Notes: generated by a model from the sequence alone, not told the origin. Positions 26,249-37,686 are shown, numbered from the stretch's first letter. The stretch is DNA of 64,000 nt from Kushneria marisflavi (GCF_002157205.1 NZ_CP021358.1:2728001-2792000), one strand, 5' to 3'. Numbers and translations: made by a program.

Positions 26249-28444
26249 TCAGGGGCGTGCGGCATAGGCATACAGCAGCGTTTCCTGAGCACTGATGGCG
26301 GCTTCATCCTTGCCAGGGCAACGTTTTTCATAATGTCCGTCCGGCTGCAGTGTCCAGCTCTGACAGTTGTCCAGCATATAGGTGTCCAGATCCTTTCTGA
26401 CCCGCTGAGCAATCCTGCGATCCAGCAGGGGGAAGCAGGTCTCGACCCGATGAAACATGTTGCGTTCCATGAAATCGGCGCTGGAACACCAGGTCTCGGA
26501 TTTGCCGGCGTTGTGGAAGTGAAAGACGCGGGTATGCTCCAGAAAGCGGCCCACAACCGAACGCACCGTAATGTTGTCAGAAATGCCGGGGACCCCCGGG
26601 CGCAGACAGCAGGTGCCCCGGATGATCAGCTGACAAATGACGCCGGCCTGAGACGCGCGGTACAGCGCCTGAATCAGTTTGGGCTCTGTCAGGGAGTTGC
26701 ACTTGACGGTCAGCATCGCCTTTCGTCCCTTGCGGGCATGCGCGGTTTCGCGGTCAATCAGCTCCACCAGTCGACGGTGCAGCGTAAAGGGGGCGTGCAG
26801 AAGGTGTTCGGTATGGCGCGGTTCGCCCATTCCCGAGAGTTGCTGAAACACGTGATGAACGTCTTCACAAAGCGTTTCTCGGGCCGTCAGCAGGCTGTAA
26901 TCGGTATAGAGCTTCGCGGTCTTGGAGTGGTAGTTGCCGGTACCCATATGCGCGTAGTGTCGAATGCGACCGGCTTCGCGGCGCACGATATGCAGCATCT
27001 TGGCGTGGGTCTTGTAGGCCATGACGCCATAAATCACGTTGGCCCCGGCCTCCTGAAGCCGGGAGGCCAGTGCAATGTTGTCGGCCTCATCAAAGCGGGC
27101 GCGCAACTCGATCACCACCGTGACTTCCTTGCCGCTTCTTGCCGCATCGACCAGCGCGCTCACCACGCCTGATTCAAAACCGGTGCGATAGAGCGTCTGC
27201 TTGATGGCCAGAACGCCCGGATCACGGGCAGCCTCGGCCAGCCAGTTTTCGATGACGCCAAACGACTCCCAGGGGTGAAGCAGCAAAATGTCCTGCCGAG
27301 CGATCATGTCGAACAGGCTCTCGTCCTTGCGAAGCGCTTTCGGCAGGCCCGGCACGAAAGGGGTATAGCGCAGGTCCGCGCGCTCGCTGTCACCGATCAT
27401 GGCCATCAGCCGGCTCAGGTTGACTGGTCCATCGACCAGGTACAGATCCTCCTGTCCCAGCTTGAACTGCTTGAGTAGAAAGTCGCTCAGATGCGCCGGG
27501 CAGTTGTTGGCGACCTCAAGACGCACACCATCGCCGTAGCGTCGGGCCAGCAGCTCACTTTTAAGCGCCGAGGCCAGATCCGACACATCATCGGTATCCA
27601 TGGCAAGGTCGGCGTTGCGGGTCAGACGGAACTGATAGCAGCCGCGAACGGTCATGCCGGGAAAGAGCTGTTCGGCGTGGGCATGGATCATCGAAGAGAG
27701 AAACACATACTCCTGACGGCCTTCGCGCTCGAGCTCTTTGGGTAGCCTGATCAACCTGGGCAGTGAGCGGGGTGCCGGAATGATTGCCATGCCGCCCTCG
27801 CGCCCGAAGGCGTCCCGGCCCTCCAGTTCGACGATGAAATTGAGGCTCTTGTTGACCAGTCGAGGGAAAGGGTGGGATGGGTCCAGCCCGATCGGACTGA
27901 CGACCGGCATGATTTCGTCATCAAAGTAGGTGCTGACCCACTGCCTTTGCGCCTTGTTCCAGCTGTTACGGCGCAGGAAATGGATGCCACGCTCAGCCAG
28001 TGCCGGGATCAGGCCGGTATTGAGAATATGATACTGACGCTGGACCTGTTCATGAGCGGTGCTCACAATCTCCTGAAAAATGCTGGAGCTCGAATGCCCG
28101 TCCATGCCCGCATCTTCATTGCCATAGGCAATGCGGCGCTTGAGGCCCGCCACGCGAATCTCGAAAAACTCATCCAGGTTGGAGGAGAAAATCAGCAAAA
28201 ACTTGAGTCGCTCAAGCAGCGGGTGGGTCTCATCAAGCGCCTGCTCCAGCACGCGCACGTGAAAGCGCAGGGTCGACAGTTCTCGATTGAAGTAGAGCCC
28301 GGCATCATTGAGATCGCGCGAGGCATTGGCGACTGCCCGGGCGCGAATACCGGCGTGGGTATGATTGATCCTCAGCGTTGAGGCGGGGTCATTCTCGAGT
28401 GATGCAGGTGTTTCAGAGGCCGGGGTAGTGGGCAGTGATGACAT
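26249..28444 (-). CDS. ppk: Polyphosphate kinase Ppk1
   Basis: Reversibly makes long-chain polyphosphate from ATP. The start at 28444 (731 residues) is chosen because GGAGAG lies seven bases upstream and the Pho box stays outside the gene; the frame is open to 28513. The N-domain begins YFNRELSTLRFHVRVLEQA, and the PPK catalytic regions include YKTHAKMLHIVRRE (autophosphorylated histidine region) and HYAHMGTGNYHSKTAKLYTD. It is convergent with phoX and follows hemB in the same direction. The degrading enzyme ppx is at 15-17 kb. A candidate PhoB site suggests phosphate control. Confidence 0.96.
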   Translation of the reverse strand: MSSLPTTPASETPASLENDPASTLRINHTHAGIRARAVANASRDLNDAGLYFNRELSTLRFHVRVLEQALDETHPLLERLKFLLIFSSNLDEFFEIRVAGLKRRIAYGNEDAGMDGHSSSSIFQEIVSTAHEQVQRQYHILNTGLIPALAERGIHFLRRNSWNKAQRQWVSTYFDDEIMPVVSPIGLDPSHPFPRLVNKSLNFIVELEGRDAFGREGGMAIIPAPRSLPRLIRLPKELEREGRQEYVFLSSMIHAHAEQLFPGMTVRGCYQFRLTRNADLAMDTDDVSDLASALKSELLARRYGDGVRLEVANNCPAHLSDFLLKQFKLGQEDLYLVDGPVNLSRLMAMIGDSERADLRYTPFVPGLPKALRKDESLFDMIARQDILLLHPWESFGVIENWLAEAARDPGVLAIKQTLYRTGFESGVVSALVDAARSGKEVTVVIELRARFDEADNIALASRLQEAGANVIYGVMAYKTHAKMLHIVRREAGRIRHYAHMGTGNYHSKTAKLYTDYSLLTARETLCEDVHHVFQQLSGMGEPRHTEHLLHAPFTLHRRLVELIDRETAHARKGRKAMLTVKCNSLTEPKLIQALYRASQAGVICQLIIRGTCCLRPGVPGISDNITVRSVVGRFLEHTRVFHFHNAGKSETWCSSADFMERNMFHRVETCFPLLDRRIAQRVRKDLDTYMLDNCQSWTLQPDGHYEKRCPGKDEAAISAQETLLYAYAARP

Positions 28445-28515
28445 CGAGAACTCTCCGGGAAATGACAGGCGCCCCCTGGGGCGCGGCGGTGCATCCATCA
28501 GTTTGGGAAACACTC

Positions 28516-28533
28516 ATGACCGTTTGATGACAC
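28516..28533 (-). promoter_or_regulatory. Candidate Pho box upstream of ppk
   Basis: Read on the minus strand: GTGTCAT, CAAA, CGGTCAT. Each half matches CTGTCAT at 6 of 7 positions and the halves are 11 bases apart. It lies between the hemB stop codon and ppk, about 70 bases before the ppk start, which suggests that ppk has its own PhoB-dependent promoter. Confidence 0.6.
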
Positions 28534-28536
28534 TCC

Positions 28537-29610
<1,074 letters not shown>

Positions 29611-29694
29611 TCACATTCGACAGGGCCGACAGGGTATCTGTCGCCACTCTCCTGCCAGGAAGGCGGATGTCATGAATCTCATGGGAGCAGCAGC

Positions 29695-30363
29695 ATGAAA
29701 AAGCGTGTAGCAGTCGTGATTTCCGGGTGCGGATGGCTGGATGGTACCGATGTGCAGGAGATGACAATGGTGCTTCTGCGCCTGGATCAGCTCGGGCTTG
29801 AATGGAGCTGCTTTGCCCCGGATGTGGTACAGCACCACGTCATTGACCATACCAGCGGCGAGCCCATGGACAGTGTGAATCGTCACGCCATGGTCGAATC
29901 CTGCCGCATGGTCCATGAGCGGATTTATCCGCTAGACAAGCTACAGGCGAAGGAGTTTGGGGCCGTGATCATCCCCGGTGGGCATGGCGCCATCAATCAG
30001 CTGAGCGATTTTGCCGTCAGCGGGTCTTCCATGCAGGTGCTTGAGCAGTTGGTCGGTCAGCTTTACGAATTTCATGAGTCCCGCAAGCCCATCGCACTGG
30101 TGGGTATGGCAGCCCTGCTGGTACCCCGTCTCTTTGAGCAGGCCATTCCGGTTACGCTTGGCCAGAGCGCCGAGCTGTCCGGTACCATCAGTGCCATGGG
30201 CGGGCTGCACAAGAGTGCCGGCGTCGGGGAAATCGTGGTGGATATTGAGCACCGCGTTCTGACCACGCCCGGTTGGCTCATGGGCAAGCGGCCGTCGGAC
30301 GTGGCTCAGGGGATTTTCAAGCTGGTGGAGCGCGTGAATACGCTAATGGAGCAGCCGCGCTGA
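29695..30363 (+). CDS. elbB: ElbB-like DJ-1/PfpI family protein without the usual cysteine
   Basis: 222 residues with the class I glutamine amidotransferase-like fold. VVISGCGWLDGTDVQE, CFAPD, VIIPGGHGAINQLSDFA and the end VLTTPGWLMG match E. coli ElbB, for which a glyoxalase III-type activity and a role in isoprenoid synthesis have been reported. At the nucleophile elbow, E. coli has GFMCIAPAM but this protein has ALVGMAALL, with G137 (30103-30105) in place of cysteine. The catalytic cysteine is therefore missing, and the protein may be non-enzymatic or use other chemistry. It lies divergent from hemB. Confidence 0.85.
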   Translation: MKKRVAVVISGCGWLDGTDVQEMTMVLLRLDQLGLEWSCFAPDVVQHHVIDHTSGEPMDSVNRHAMVESCRMVHERIYPLDKLQAKEFGAVIIPGGHGAINQLSDFAVSGSSMQVLEQLVGQLYEFHESRKPIALVGMAALLVPRLFEQAIPVTLGQSAELSGTISAMGGLHKSAGVGEIVVDIEHRVLTTPGWLMGKRPSDVAQGIFKLVERVNTLMEQPR

Positions 30364-30371
30364 GGCGCGGC
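30354..30371. terminator. Short hairpin between convergent elbB and tatC
   Basis: GCCGCGC (30354-30360) and GCGCGGC (30365-30371) pair across a 4-base loop and overlap the elbB stop codon. There is no T run on either side, so this is at best a weak bidirectional terminator. Confidence 0.35.
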
Positions 30372-30378
30372 GGTTCAC

Positions 30379-31152
30379 TCAACTGTCGGTATCGTCCATT
30401 TCGACATCATCACGGCCGCCGCGCGGTCGTCGAATGAGACGGGCAAAGAGGATGCCGATCTCGAACAGCAGCCACATCGGCCCTGCCAGCAGGGTCTGCG
30501 AAATGACATCGGGTGGCGTGAGCACCATGCCGACGATAAAGCAGCCAATCACTACATAGGGCCGCTTGGCCGACAGCGCCTGGACCGTAGTGACGCCGGT
30601 CAGCACCAGCAGGAAGGTGGCAACCGGAATCTCGAAGGCAATGCCGAAGGCCAGAAACAGCTTGAGTACGAATGAAAGGTAGGCGTTGATGTCGGTCATT
30701 ACCTGTACATCTGCCGGCCCCGCCGTGGTGAAAAACTGAAACAGCAACGGAAATACCACGTAATACGCAAAGGCCGCCCCGCCGTAAAACAGCAGCACGC
30801 TTGAGCCTAGAAGGGGCAGCGCGAGCTTTTTCTCATGGGCATAAAGACCGGGGGCAATAAAGGCCCAGGCCTGATAAAGCACAAAGGGGATAGCCAGAAA
30901 CAGCGACACGATCAGTGTCAGCTTGAAGGGCGCCAGAAAGGGCGAGGCGACTTCGGTGGCAATCATCTGCGAGCCGGGCGGCAGCAGCGCCATGAGCGGC
31001 TCGGCCACAAAGGTATAGATCTGGTTGGAGAAGGCGTACAGCGCCGCGAACGCGACCACGACGACAATCATGGCGCGCAGAAGGCGTGAGCGCAGCTCAA
31101 TAAGATGATCGATCAGCGGGGTCTGCGACTGATTACCGTCCTGTGGGCTCAT
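30379..31152 (-). CDS. tatC: Sec-independent translocase subunit TatC
   Basis: Multi-spanning inner-membrane core of the twin-arginine export system that, with TatB, recognises the signal peptide. It has 257 residues, six predicted membrane helices, a cytoplasmic N-terminus with [16 protein letters not shown], and conserved [21 protein letters not shown]. The start overlaps the tatB stop by two bases. The PhoX protein encoded at 24-26 kb carries a Tat signal and is a likely client. Confidence 0.96.
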   Translation of the reverse strand: MSPQDGNQSQTPLIDHLIELRSRLLRAMIVVVVAFAALYAFSNQIYTFVAEPLMALLPPGSQMIATEVASPFLAPFKLTLIVSLFLAIPFVLYQAWAFIAPGLYAHEKKLALPLLGSSVLLFYGGAAFAYYVVFPLLFQFFTTAGPADVQVMTDINAYLSFVLKLFLAFGIAFEIPVATFLLVLTGVTTVQALSAKRPYVVIGCFIVGMVLTPPDVISQTLLAGPMWLLFEIGILFARLIRRPRGGRDDVEMDDTDS

Positions 31153-31679
31153 CGATCCTGTTTATCCCTGTCATGGCTGTCGTCATGGCCGTCCGATCCC
31201 GATGTTTGCCCGGAGGACGTATCGGAGGTTGTCTGCTCGCCAGCTGTCACTTCTGCTTCAGCGGCCTCGGCGGCCGAGAGCGGGGCAGTGGAGGGATCGG
31301 CGGTATTGGCGTGGCGATCCGATAACAGTTCGATATCAGGTGATTGCTCACCTGATCGATCCGGTGCGGGAGCGCTGGAAAGCGCCCGATCGGAGAGCTT
31401 TCGGCTCGTGGCCGAGGGGTCATCGCCCAGACCTTCGATATCTTCCCGTGCCTTTTTCAGACCCTGATCGAAGCGGTCCTGCTGGCTTTTCATCTTGCGC
31501 TGCAGATCTTCGGCCTCAAGCTGCGAGGTGATTTCCTGCTGAACGCTGGAGACCGTGCGTTTGATCTTTCCCAGCCACAAACCGGCCGTACGGGCTGCCG
31601 TTGGCAGACGCTCCGGGCCCAGCACCACCAGCGCGATGGCACCGACCACGATCAGCTCGGGAAAACTGATATCGAACAT
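31149..31679 (-). CDS. tatB: Sec-independent translocase subunit TatB
   Basis: Partner of TatC in substrate binding. It has 176 residues with one N-terminal membrane helix ([20 protein letters not shown]), the GPERLP motif just after it, an amphipathic helix and a long polar, Ser/Asp-rich tail that resembles the disordered C-terminus of TatB proteins. It lies between tatA and tatC in one transcript, with tatA ending six bases before its start. Confidence 0.94.
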   Translation of the reverse strand: MFDISFPELIVVGAIALVVLGPERLPTAARTAGLWLGKIKRTVSSVQQEITSQLEAEDLQRKMKSQQDRFDQGLKKAREDIEGLGDDPSATSRKLSDRALSSAPAPDRSGEQSPDIELLSDRHANTADPSTAPLSAAEAAEAEVTAGEQTTSDTSSGQTSGSDGHDDSHDRDKQDR

Positions 31680-31685
31680 GGCGAA

Positions 31686-31940
31686 TTATTTCCGGGTGTC
31701 TTCTTTATCGCGCGTGTCCGTATGGCTATCGATGGTCTCGTGGCCCGGGCGTTCGTCGTCATGCTTGACGCGTTGCTGAGGCTTGTTGCCGGCCTCGTCG
31801 TCATCGTTGACGGCCTGCTTGAAGCCCTTGATGGCGCCACCCAGATCACCGCCCAGATTACGAAGCTTCTTGGTGCCGAAAATCAGGATGATGATGCCCA
31901 GAACGATCAGAAGCTGCCAGATACTGATACCACCCAACAT
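31686..31940 (-). CDS. tatA: Sec-independent translocase subunit TatA
   Basis: Forms the oligomeric membrane pore element of the Tat system. The start at 31940 (84 residues) is set by GGAGAG just upstream; the product begins [20 protein letters not shown] with one membrane helix, then the conserved [20 protein letters not shown] amphipathic helix, then a charged tail. First gene of tatABC. hisE lies upstream in the same direction, as in Pseudomonas. Confidence 0.95.
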   Translation of the reverse strand: MLGGISIWQLLIVLGIIILIFGTKKLRNLGGDLGGAIKGFKQAVNDDDEAGNKPQQRVKHDDERPGHETIDSHTDTRDKEDTRK

Positions 31941-32045
31941 GACGTCTCTCCATTGTGTCCGACCGGACACGGTCATTGGTAAATCCGATGCCGCCTGTGG
32001 CTGCACCCATCATTGTAATGGTAGGACAGGTAAAAGAAGCAAATG

Positions 32046-32384
32046 TTACTTCCCGGTGCGTGACGCCTTTTCTTCAAGCCCGGAAATGCCCTGACGGCGT
32101 GCCAGCTCTTCAAGCACGCCGCGATGATCCAGTCCCAGATGGGACAACATGACCAGCGAATGAAACCAGAGATCGGCTGTCTCGCTGATCAATGCCTGTC
32201 TGGCGGCGTCATCGCCATGCTCGGCGTCACGGGCCGCAAGGATCGCCTCGACCGCCTCTTCACCCACCTTCTCCAGAATCTTGTTGAGACCGCGCTGGTG
32301 CAAGCCGGCGACGTAGGACGTATCAGCGTCGCCGTGGCGGCGGCTGGCCAGACTCTCATCGAGCTGGTCGAGAATGGTGCTCAT
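32046..32384 (-). CDS. hisE: Phosphoribosyl-ATP pyrophosphatase HisE
   Basis: Second step of histidine synthesis: hydrolyses phosphoribosyl-ATP to phosphoribosyl-AMP. The start at 32384 (112 residues) follows AGGA by about ten bases; ATGs at 32405 and 32408 lack a ribosome site. The all-alpha MazG-like fold shows [15 protein letters not shown] and [15 protein letters not shown], which carry the metal-binding acidic residues. It is a stand-alone HisE, unlike the HisIE fusion of E. coli. The usual neighbour hisI is not in the window. Confidence 0.93.
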   Translation of the reverse strand: MSTILDQLDESLASRRHGDADTSYVAGLHQRGLNKILEKVGEEAVEAILAARDAEHGDDAARQALISETADLWFHSLVMLSHLGLDHRGVLEELARRQGISGLEEKASRTGK

Positions 32385-32480
32385 TGAAATGGGTTCCTGA
32401 TTCATCATGCCAGGGCGTGTTCAGGACGATGGGAGCTTATATCATCACCGTCCGCAATCTGTCGATGTTCTCCGCGGCGC

Positions 32481-34112
32481 TCAGCGCCATATGACCAGTG
32501 CCAGCCCGATACCGGCCGCGGCCAGTATGCTCCAGTGCTGCTGAAACGCCCACTGGGAAATGGGCTGCCAGGCAAGTGCCCCTGCGATCAGCACCAGTCC
32601 GATCCTGATGCGTCGTGCGCCCTTGCGAACCCCTGAAAAGGAGTTCTGCAGGGTCACGAAGGCGGCGGTTTGCTGCTCACGGTGCTTGCGCTCGTTTTCA
32701 ACCTGGGAGAGGGCCTGATGGGCCAGGACCGGCAGCTGCGGCATGCGCTGGGCCAGATCCGGTGCCTGACGCTTGAGCTCCTCCCAGAAACCCTTGGGTC
32801 CGGCGCGCTCATGCATCCAGCGTTCCAGAAAGGGCTTGGCGGTATGCCATAGATCAAGCTCGGGATAGAGGGAGCGCCCCAGTCCTTCAATGTTGAGCAG
32901 GGTCTTCTGCAGCAGCACCAGCTGAGGTTGCACCTCCATGTGAAAACGCTGCGCGGTCTGGAAAAGCCCCATCAGTACCTGACCAAAGGAGATATCCTTG
33001 AGCGGTTTTTCCAGAATGGGCTCACAGACCGAGCGAATGGCTGCGGCAAACTCGTTGGCGCGTGTGTGTTCACCCACCCACCCGGATTCGATGTGGAGCA
33101 TGGCCACTTCGTAATAATCCTGGCGGAAAAACGCGATAATGTTGCGCGCCAGATAGTCCTGATCCTCTCGGGTCAGACTGCCCACGATCCCGCAGTCAAT
33201 GGCGATATAGCTGGGATCACTGGGGTTGCTGATATCCACGAAGATATTGCCCGGGTGCATATCGGCGTGAAAGAAGTTGTCGCGAAACACCTGGGTAAAA
33301 AAGATTTCCACGCCGCGCTCGGCCAGCAGGCGCATGTCGACCCCCTGGGCCTCCAGTGCATCGGTATCTGCCACCGGCACACCGCTGACCCGCTCCTGGG
33401 TCATGACCCGCTTGCGCGTCTGTGGCCAGTAAATGGTCGGCACGTGCAGTAGCGGAGAGTGCTGAAAATTGCGCTTGAGCTGGGAGGTGTTGGCGGCTTC
33501 CTTTTGCAGATCGAGCTCATCAAAGAGCGTGGACTCGTAGTCCTTGACCACTTCTACCGGACGCAGGCGCCTTGCTTCGGGCCACACCCTTAAAAGCACT
33601 TTTGCAAAGGTATACAAAAGCGCAATGTCGTTGCGCATGACATTATCGATGCCGGGGCGAATGACCTTGATCACGACCTCTTCACCACTGTGAAGTCGCG
33701 CTGCGTGCACCTGCGCAATGGAGGCCGAGGCCATCGAGTCGGCTTCAAAATGATCAAAGAGTTCACCAACCGGTGCACCCAGCTCCTCTTCGATGATGTG
33801 ACGGGCGGTATCGCTGGGGAAGGGCGGTACCTGATCCTGCAGCCGCTTGAGTTCAACGGCGATGTCCGGCGGCATCAGATCGCGCCGTGTCGAGAGCATC
33901 TGTCCGAACTTGATGAAAATGGGACCCAGATCCTCGAGTGCCAGTCGCAGGCGCTCACCGCGCGTCTTGTCGCCTTTCGGAAACAGTCGAATGGGGGCGA
34001 TGGCCATGACAAGGCGGGCGTAGCCCGGCAGGCGTTCGGTCGGAATCAGACTGTCGAGCCGATAGCGGGTGACTACCCAGGCAATACGGATCAGGCGCCA
34101 TAGCGTCATCAA
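32481..34112 (-). CDS. ubiB: Ubiquinone biosynthesis atypical kinase UbiB
   Basis: Member of the ABC1/ADCK (UbiB) kinase-like family needed for ubiquinone synthesis, probably as an ATPase that helps lipid intermediates. It has 543 residues (E. coli 546). The family KxGQ motif is at K68-Q71 (KFGQ); a nucleotide loop SIAQVHAA and the catalytic-type segment [15 protein letters not shown] follow; hydrophobic C-terminal segments would anchor it in the membrane. It overlaps ubiJ by four bases in a ubiE-ubiJ-ubiB order, as in E. coli. Confidence 0.96.
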   Translation of the reverse strand: MMTLWRLIRIAWVVTRYRLDSLIPTERLPGYARLVMAIAPIRLFPKGDKTRGERLRLALEDLGPIFIKFGQMLSTRRDLMPPDIAVELKRLQDQVPPFPSDTARHIIEEELGAPVGELFDHFEADSMASASIAQVHAARLHSGEEVVIKVIRPGIDNVMRNDIALLYTFAKVLLRVWPEARRLRPVEVVKDYESTLFDELDLQKEAANTSQLKRNFQHSPLLHVPTIYWPQTRKRVMTQERVSGVPVADTDALEAQGVDMRLLAERGVEIFFTQVFRDNFFHADMHPGNIFVDISNPSDPSYIAIDCGIVGSLTREDQDYLARNIIAFFRQDYYEVAMLHIESGWVGEHTRANEFAAAIRSVCEPILEKPLKDISFGQVLMGLFQTAQRFHMEVQPQLVLLQKTLLNIEGLGRSLYPELDLWHTAKPFLERWMHERAGPKGFWEELKRQAPDLAQRMPQLPVLAHQALSQVENERKHREQQTAAFVTLQNSFSGVRKGARRIRIGLVLIAGALAWQPISQWAFQQHWSILAAAGIGLALVIWR

Positions 34113-34744
34113 GAGTGGTGCCCTCGCAGACGACGGTTGAGACGTTCAAGCCGGGCTTCCAGCCGGTCCGTCGCAATTTCGAGTTCAGTTAGATGTTCAC
34201 GGGCGACATCGAAGCGACCACGGCCGGCGAGCCACTGTCCCTCTTCCAGGATGTACTCGCGCAGATCCTGCTCCAGGCTTTTGGAAGAGTGCACGCCAAA
34301 ATGGCCGAGGCGTCGCAGCCCGGTCGCCAGACTATGTGCCGGTGCCTCGCCAAACCATTCGGCGAAGGCGCCTTCCCAGTTGATATCAAGGTCCATCAAC
34401 AGTTCGCGTGCCTGCATCAAGAGACCGAGCTGGCCGCGCACGACCAGTTGGTGGCTGGTCATGAGTGACTGGATCGGCATGCCGCCCAGCAGGGCGCCGA
34501 GCGTATCGGTATCGATTTCGATGGTGGTATCGGCATCCCGGTCTTCGCCGTCGGGCAGGGAGGCGAGCGTCAGGCCATGAATGTGAAAGATCACCAGGAC
34601 TTCAATCCTTGGGGATTCAAGTCTCAGTAAAAGGCGCTGCCCGGCCATGGCCGCGAGACGAGACGGAGCTGCCGGGTCACGCGCCAGCAGACGGTTTACC
34701 GTTTTCTCGACGCCGGCCAGCAATACGGGGGTAATAAAGGACAT
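34109..34744 (-). CDS. ubiJ: Ubiquinone biosynthesis accessory factor UbiJ
   Basis: Lipid-binding SCP2-domain protein that acts with UbiK in the aerobic ubiquinone assembly complex. The start at ATG 34744 gives 211 residues; a TTG at 34771 would add nine. The SCP2-like domain spans roughly residues 15-110 ([27 protein letters not shown]), and a C-terminal coiled coil ends [15 protein letters not shown]. Placement between ubiE and ubiB supports the call more than the sequence, which is poorly conserved in this family. Confidence 0.88.
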   Translation of the reverse strand: MSFITPVLLAGVEKTVNRLLARDPAAPSRLAAMAGQRLLLRLESPRIEVLVIFHIHGLTLASLPDGEDRDADTTIEIDTDTLGALLGGMPIQSLMTSHQLVVRGQLGLLMQARELLMDLDINWEGAFAEWFGEAPAHSLATGLRRLGHFGVHSSKSLEQDLREYILEEGQWLAGRGRFDVAREHLTELEIATDRLEARLERLNRRLRGHHS

Positions 34745-34873
34745 CAGCAGAACTGCCCTTGAGGTATGCAATGACGAAAAGTCATGAAATACGCGTGTGT
34801 CATGCCATTAACCCTGTCGGGAAAGCGGCCCGGCGGATGCTGCCAGGTGATGGGCATCATCCGCGCGGGACGT

Positions 34874-35620
34874 TCAGAACTTGATACCGCGGTGCAGTGC
34901 CACAACACCGCCGGTCATGTTGGTGTACTCGACGCGCTCGAGCCCTGCATTTTCCATCATGGCCTTGAGCGTCGGCTGGTCGGGATGCATGCGAATCGAC
35001 TCGGCCAGATAGCGATAGGAGTCGGCATCGTTGGCTACCCACTTGCCGATGCGCGGCAGAACATGGAAGGAGTATTGATCGTAGACCTTCTCGAAGACCG
35101 CGTTGACAGGCTTTGAGAACTCCAGAATCAACAGCCGTCCACCCGGCTTGAGCACGCGCGTCATCGATGCCAGTGCAGCGTCCTTGTCGGTCACGTTACG
35201 AAGGCCGAAAGCGATGGTGATGCAGTCAAAGGTATTGTCAGGGAAGGGCAGGGCCTGGGCATCGGCCTGAACAATCTCGACCTGCGCGCCGATGCCGCGA
35301 TCCATCAGACGGTCACGCCCGACCTGCAGCATCGAGGCGTTGATATCGGCCAGTACCACTCGACCGGTGGGGCCAACACGTTCCACGAATTTGGCCGTCA
35401 GATCACCGGTGCCGCCGGCGAGATCCAGTACGGTATGGCCGCGGCGTACGCCTGAGCGCTCCATTACCACGCGCTTCCAGAAGCGATGAACGCCCATCGA
35501 CATCAGATCGTTCATGATGTCATAGCGGCGTGCCACGCTATCGAAGACCTGCTCGACGCGGCCGGCCTTCTCCTCGACAGGGACTTCCTCATAGCCGAAG
35601 TGCGTTGTCTGCTTGTCCAT
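34874..35620 (-). CDS. ubiE: Ubiquinone/menaquinone C-methyltransferase UbiE
   Basis: S-adenosylmethionine-dependent C-methyltransferase of ubiquinone and menaquinone synthesis. It has 248 residues (E. coli 251). Conserved parts are [11 protein letters not shown] at the N-terminus, the SAM-binding [15 protein letters not shown] and [23 protein letters not shown] lies six bases before the ATG. A 129-base gap separates it from ubiJ, so ubiJ-ubiB may have their own promoter or be read through. Confidence 0.97.
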   Translation of the reverse strand: MDKQTTHFGYEEVPVEEKAGRVEQVFDSVARRYDIMNDLMSMGVHRFWKRVVMERSGVRRGHTVLDLAGGTGDLTAKFVERVGPTGRVVLADINASMLQVGRDRLMDRGIGAQVEIVQADAQALPFPDNTFDCITIAFGLRNVTDKDAALASMTRVLKPGGRLLILEFSKPVNAVFEKVYDQYSFHVLPRIGKWVANDADSYRYLAESIRMHPDQPTLKAMMENAGLERVEYTNMTGGVVALHRGIKF

Positions 35621-35788
35621 GGCGTTCCCCTGTCAGCGTTTGCAAGTCATGTGTTCTGGTATCGTCAGTGGCGCTACCTGCCCTTTGGGCATCGGTGCGT
35701 CGTCTATCCGGTCGGGAGGGTCGCGCCTGTCGAAAGCCATTGTAGCTTTCAGGAGATCATTTGTCCTGACGCCCATCAGGTGCCTGGC

Positions 35789-36181
35789 TCATTGACGCTG
35801 TAGCGGGATACCCAGTGGCTCGCGCGAGGCATTGGCCTTTTTGAGCTCGTGAAGATAGTCGTCCCACCAGAGGTCGCGGTTTTCGATCATTTCCCAGAGG
35901 TAGGCATAGGTATAAAGGCCGCTGTCGTGGCCGTCATCAAAGTGCAGCTTGAGGGCGTAGTTGCCTACGGGCGTGATGTTTTTCAGACCGACGTATTTCA
36001 TGCCGGTCTGCAGGACGGCCTGTTCCGGGCTGTGGCCTCGTACCTCGGCCGAGGGCGAATAGACCCTGAGCATTTCGGCACTGAGGCGAAAGCTTTGCGA
36101 TTCACCGTTGAGGTCATAGGTCAGCGCCAGTTCGCGACTGCGCTGATGATAGTGAACGCCGGTTGGCATGGGGGCACTCAT
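35789..36181 (-). CDS. DUF971 family protein
   Basis: 130 residues starting at ATG 36181 (GGAGA six bases upstream). It has a single domain like the N-terminal domain of gamma-butyrobetaine hydroxylase, with ELALTYDLNGESQSFRLSAE, GLKNITPVGNYALKLHFDDGHDSG and TYAYLWEM. Such proteins have been linked to iron-sulfur cluster handling, but the role is unproven. Pseudomonas has this gene next to hslVU. Here a terminator after hslU separates the two, so it probably has its own promoter. Confidence 0.85.
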   Translation of the reverse strand: MSAPMPTGVHYHQRSRELALTYDLNGESQSFRLSAEMLRVYSPSAEVRGHSPEQAVLQTGMKYVGLKNITPVGNYALKLHFDDGHDSGLYTYAYLWEMIENRDLWWDDYLHELKKANASREPLGIPLQRQ

Positions 36182-36250
36182 GGGACGTCTCCATGATATC
36201 AGGTAGCACCGGATGAAGCGCCCTTGCGAAAGGGGCGTCGGCATCCTTTT

Positions 36251-36282
36251 AAAAAAACGGGCGGCCCATGAACGGGCCGCCC
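36251..36282 (-). terminator. Intrinsic terminator after hslU
   Basis: On the minus strand GGGCGGCCC and GGGCCGCCC (plus-strand positions 36274-36282 and 36259-36267) form a 9-pair stem, followed by a G and seven T. Confidence 0.85.
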
Positions 36283-36319
36283 TCCAGGATACGCTGTTGG
36301 CGTTAAACGATAAAGACGT

Positions 36320-37684
36320 TTAGAGGATGTAGCGCGACAGATCCTCATCGCGTGCCAGTGCCCCCAGACGCTCATCGACATAGGCGCCGTCGATGACCAG
36401 CGGGCCCTGCATGTCGCTGCCTTCAAAGAGCGCTTCTTCCAGCAGACGTTCCATGACCGTATGCAGACGACGAGCACCGATGTTTTCGGTCCCTTCATTG
36501 ACCTGCCAGGCAATCTGCGCGATGCGCTCGATGCCATCATCGGTAAATTGAACGTCCAGCCCTTCGGTTTTCATCAGCGCTTCATACTGGCGCGTCAGCG
36601 AAGCGGACGGCTCGGTCAGGATGCGCTTGAATTCATCCGGCGACAGGGCGGAGAGCTCAACACGAATCGGCAGACGCCCCTGCAGCTCCGGGATCAGATC
36701 CGAGGGCTTTGAGAGGTGAAACGCGCCCGAGGCGATAAAGAGGATATGGTCGGTATGCACCATGCCGTGCTTGGTCGAGACCGTCGAGCCCTCGATCAGC
36801 GGCAGCAGGTCACGCTGTACGCCTTCGCGGGAGACATCGCCGCCACTGCCGGACTCGGCCCGCTTGGCCACCTTGTCGATCTCGTCGAGGAACACAATAC
36901 CGTTTTGCTCGACGGCCTCGATGGCGCGGGCCTTGAGGTCTTCATCATTGACCAGACGCGAGGCTTCCTCGTCTCGGACCACCTTGAGGGCTTCCTTGAC
37001 GGTGATGCGACGCGTTTCCTTGTTCTGCTTGCCCATGTTGGAGAACATGCTGGACAGCTGATTGGCCATGTCTTCCATGCCGGGAGGGGCCTGAAAATCC
37101 ATGCCCTGACCGGCCGGCGACAGCTCAATGTCGATTTCCTTGTCATCGAGCTTGCCTTCACGCAGCTGCTTGCGGAAGGTCTGACGCGTGGCGCTGTCAC
37201 GGCTTTTGCCGCTGTCGTACTCGCTGCCGCGAGCAGGCGGCAGCAGGGCATCAAGAATGCGCTCTTCGGCGGCGTCATCGGCCTTGTGGCCGACCTGAGC
37301 CTTGGCCTGCTCACGGACCAGCTTGATGGCGGCTTCGACCAGATCGCGAATGATCGATTCGACATCGCGGCCGACATAGCCGACCTCGGTGAACTTGGTC
37401 GCTTCAATCTTGATAAACGGCGCGTTGGCCAGTTTCGCCAGACGGCGGGCGATTTCGGTCTTGCCCACGCCGGTCGGGCCGATCATCAGGATGTTCTTGG
37501 GGGTAACTTCCGGGCGCAGCGTGTCGTCGAGCTGCATGCGACGCCAGCGGTTGCGCAGGGCGATGGCCACGGCGCGCTTGGCATCGGCCTGGCCGATGAT
37601 GTATTGATCCAGCGCGTGCACGATCTCACGCGGGGTCATGTGTTGGCTGTTGGCATTTTGAGCGGTCATGGAAGTCTCGGTCAT
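36320..37684 (-). CDS. hslU: HslUV protease ATPase subunit HslU
   Basis: AAA+ unfoldase that feeds proteins into the HslV peptidase. It has 454 residues (E. coli 443). Walker A is GPTGVGKT with K75 and T76; the pore motif GYVGRD follows EATKFTEV; Walker B is [14 protein letters not shown]. The C-terminus ends DLSRYIL, the conserved tail that inserts into HslV. It starts two bases after the hslV stop; the first ATG (37684) and one five codons in (37669) are both possible, the second having a slightly better ribosome site. Confidence 0.97.
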   Translation of the reverse strand: MTETSMTAQNANSQHMTPREIVHALDQYIIGQADAKRAVAIALRNRWRRMQLDDTLRPEVTPKNILMIGPTGVGKTEIARRLAKLANAPFIKIEATKFTEVGYVGRDVESIIRDLVEAAIKLVREQAKAQVGHKADDAAEERILDALLPPARGSEYDSGKSRDSATRQTFRKQLREGKLDDKEIDIELSPAGQGMDFQAPPGMEDMANQLSSMFSNMGKQNKETRRITVKEALKVVRDEEASRLVNDEDLKARAIEAVEQNGIVFLDEIDKVAKRAESGSGGDVSREGVQRDLLPLIEGSTVSTKHGMVHTDHILFIASGAFHLSKPSDLIPELQGRLPIRVELSALSPDEFKRILTEPSASLTRQYEALMKTEGLDVQFTDDGIERIAQIAWQVNEGTENIGARRLHTVMERLLEEALFEGSDMQGPLVIDGAYVDERLGALARDEDLSRYIL

Positions 37685-37686
37685 GA

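Noticed and set aside
26198-27172. 324-codon plus-strand frame opposite ppk
   Set aside because: It lies over the well-supported ppk gene and its product matches nothing I know; it begins in the phoX-ppk terminator region.
28462-28468. Second CTGTCAT half-site near the ppk ribosome site (minus strand)
   Set aside because: No second half at 11-base spacing, and it lies beside the ribosome site; a lone heptamer is expected by chance.
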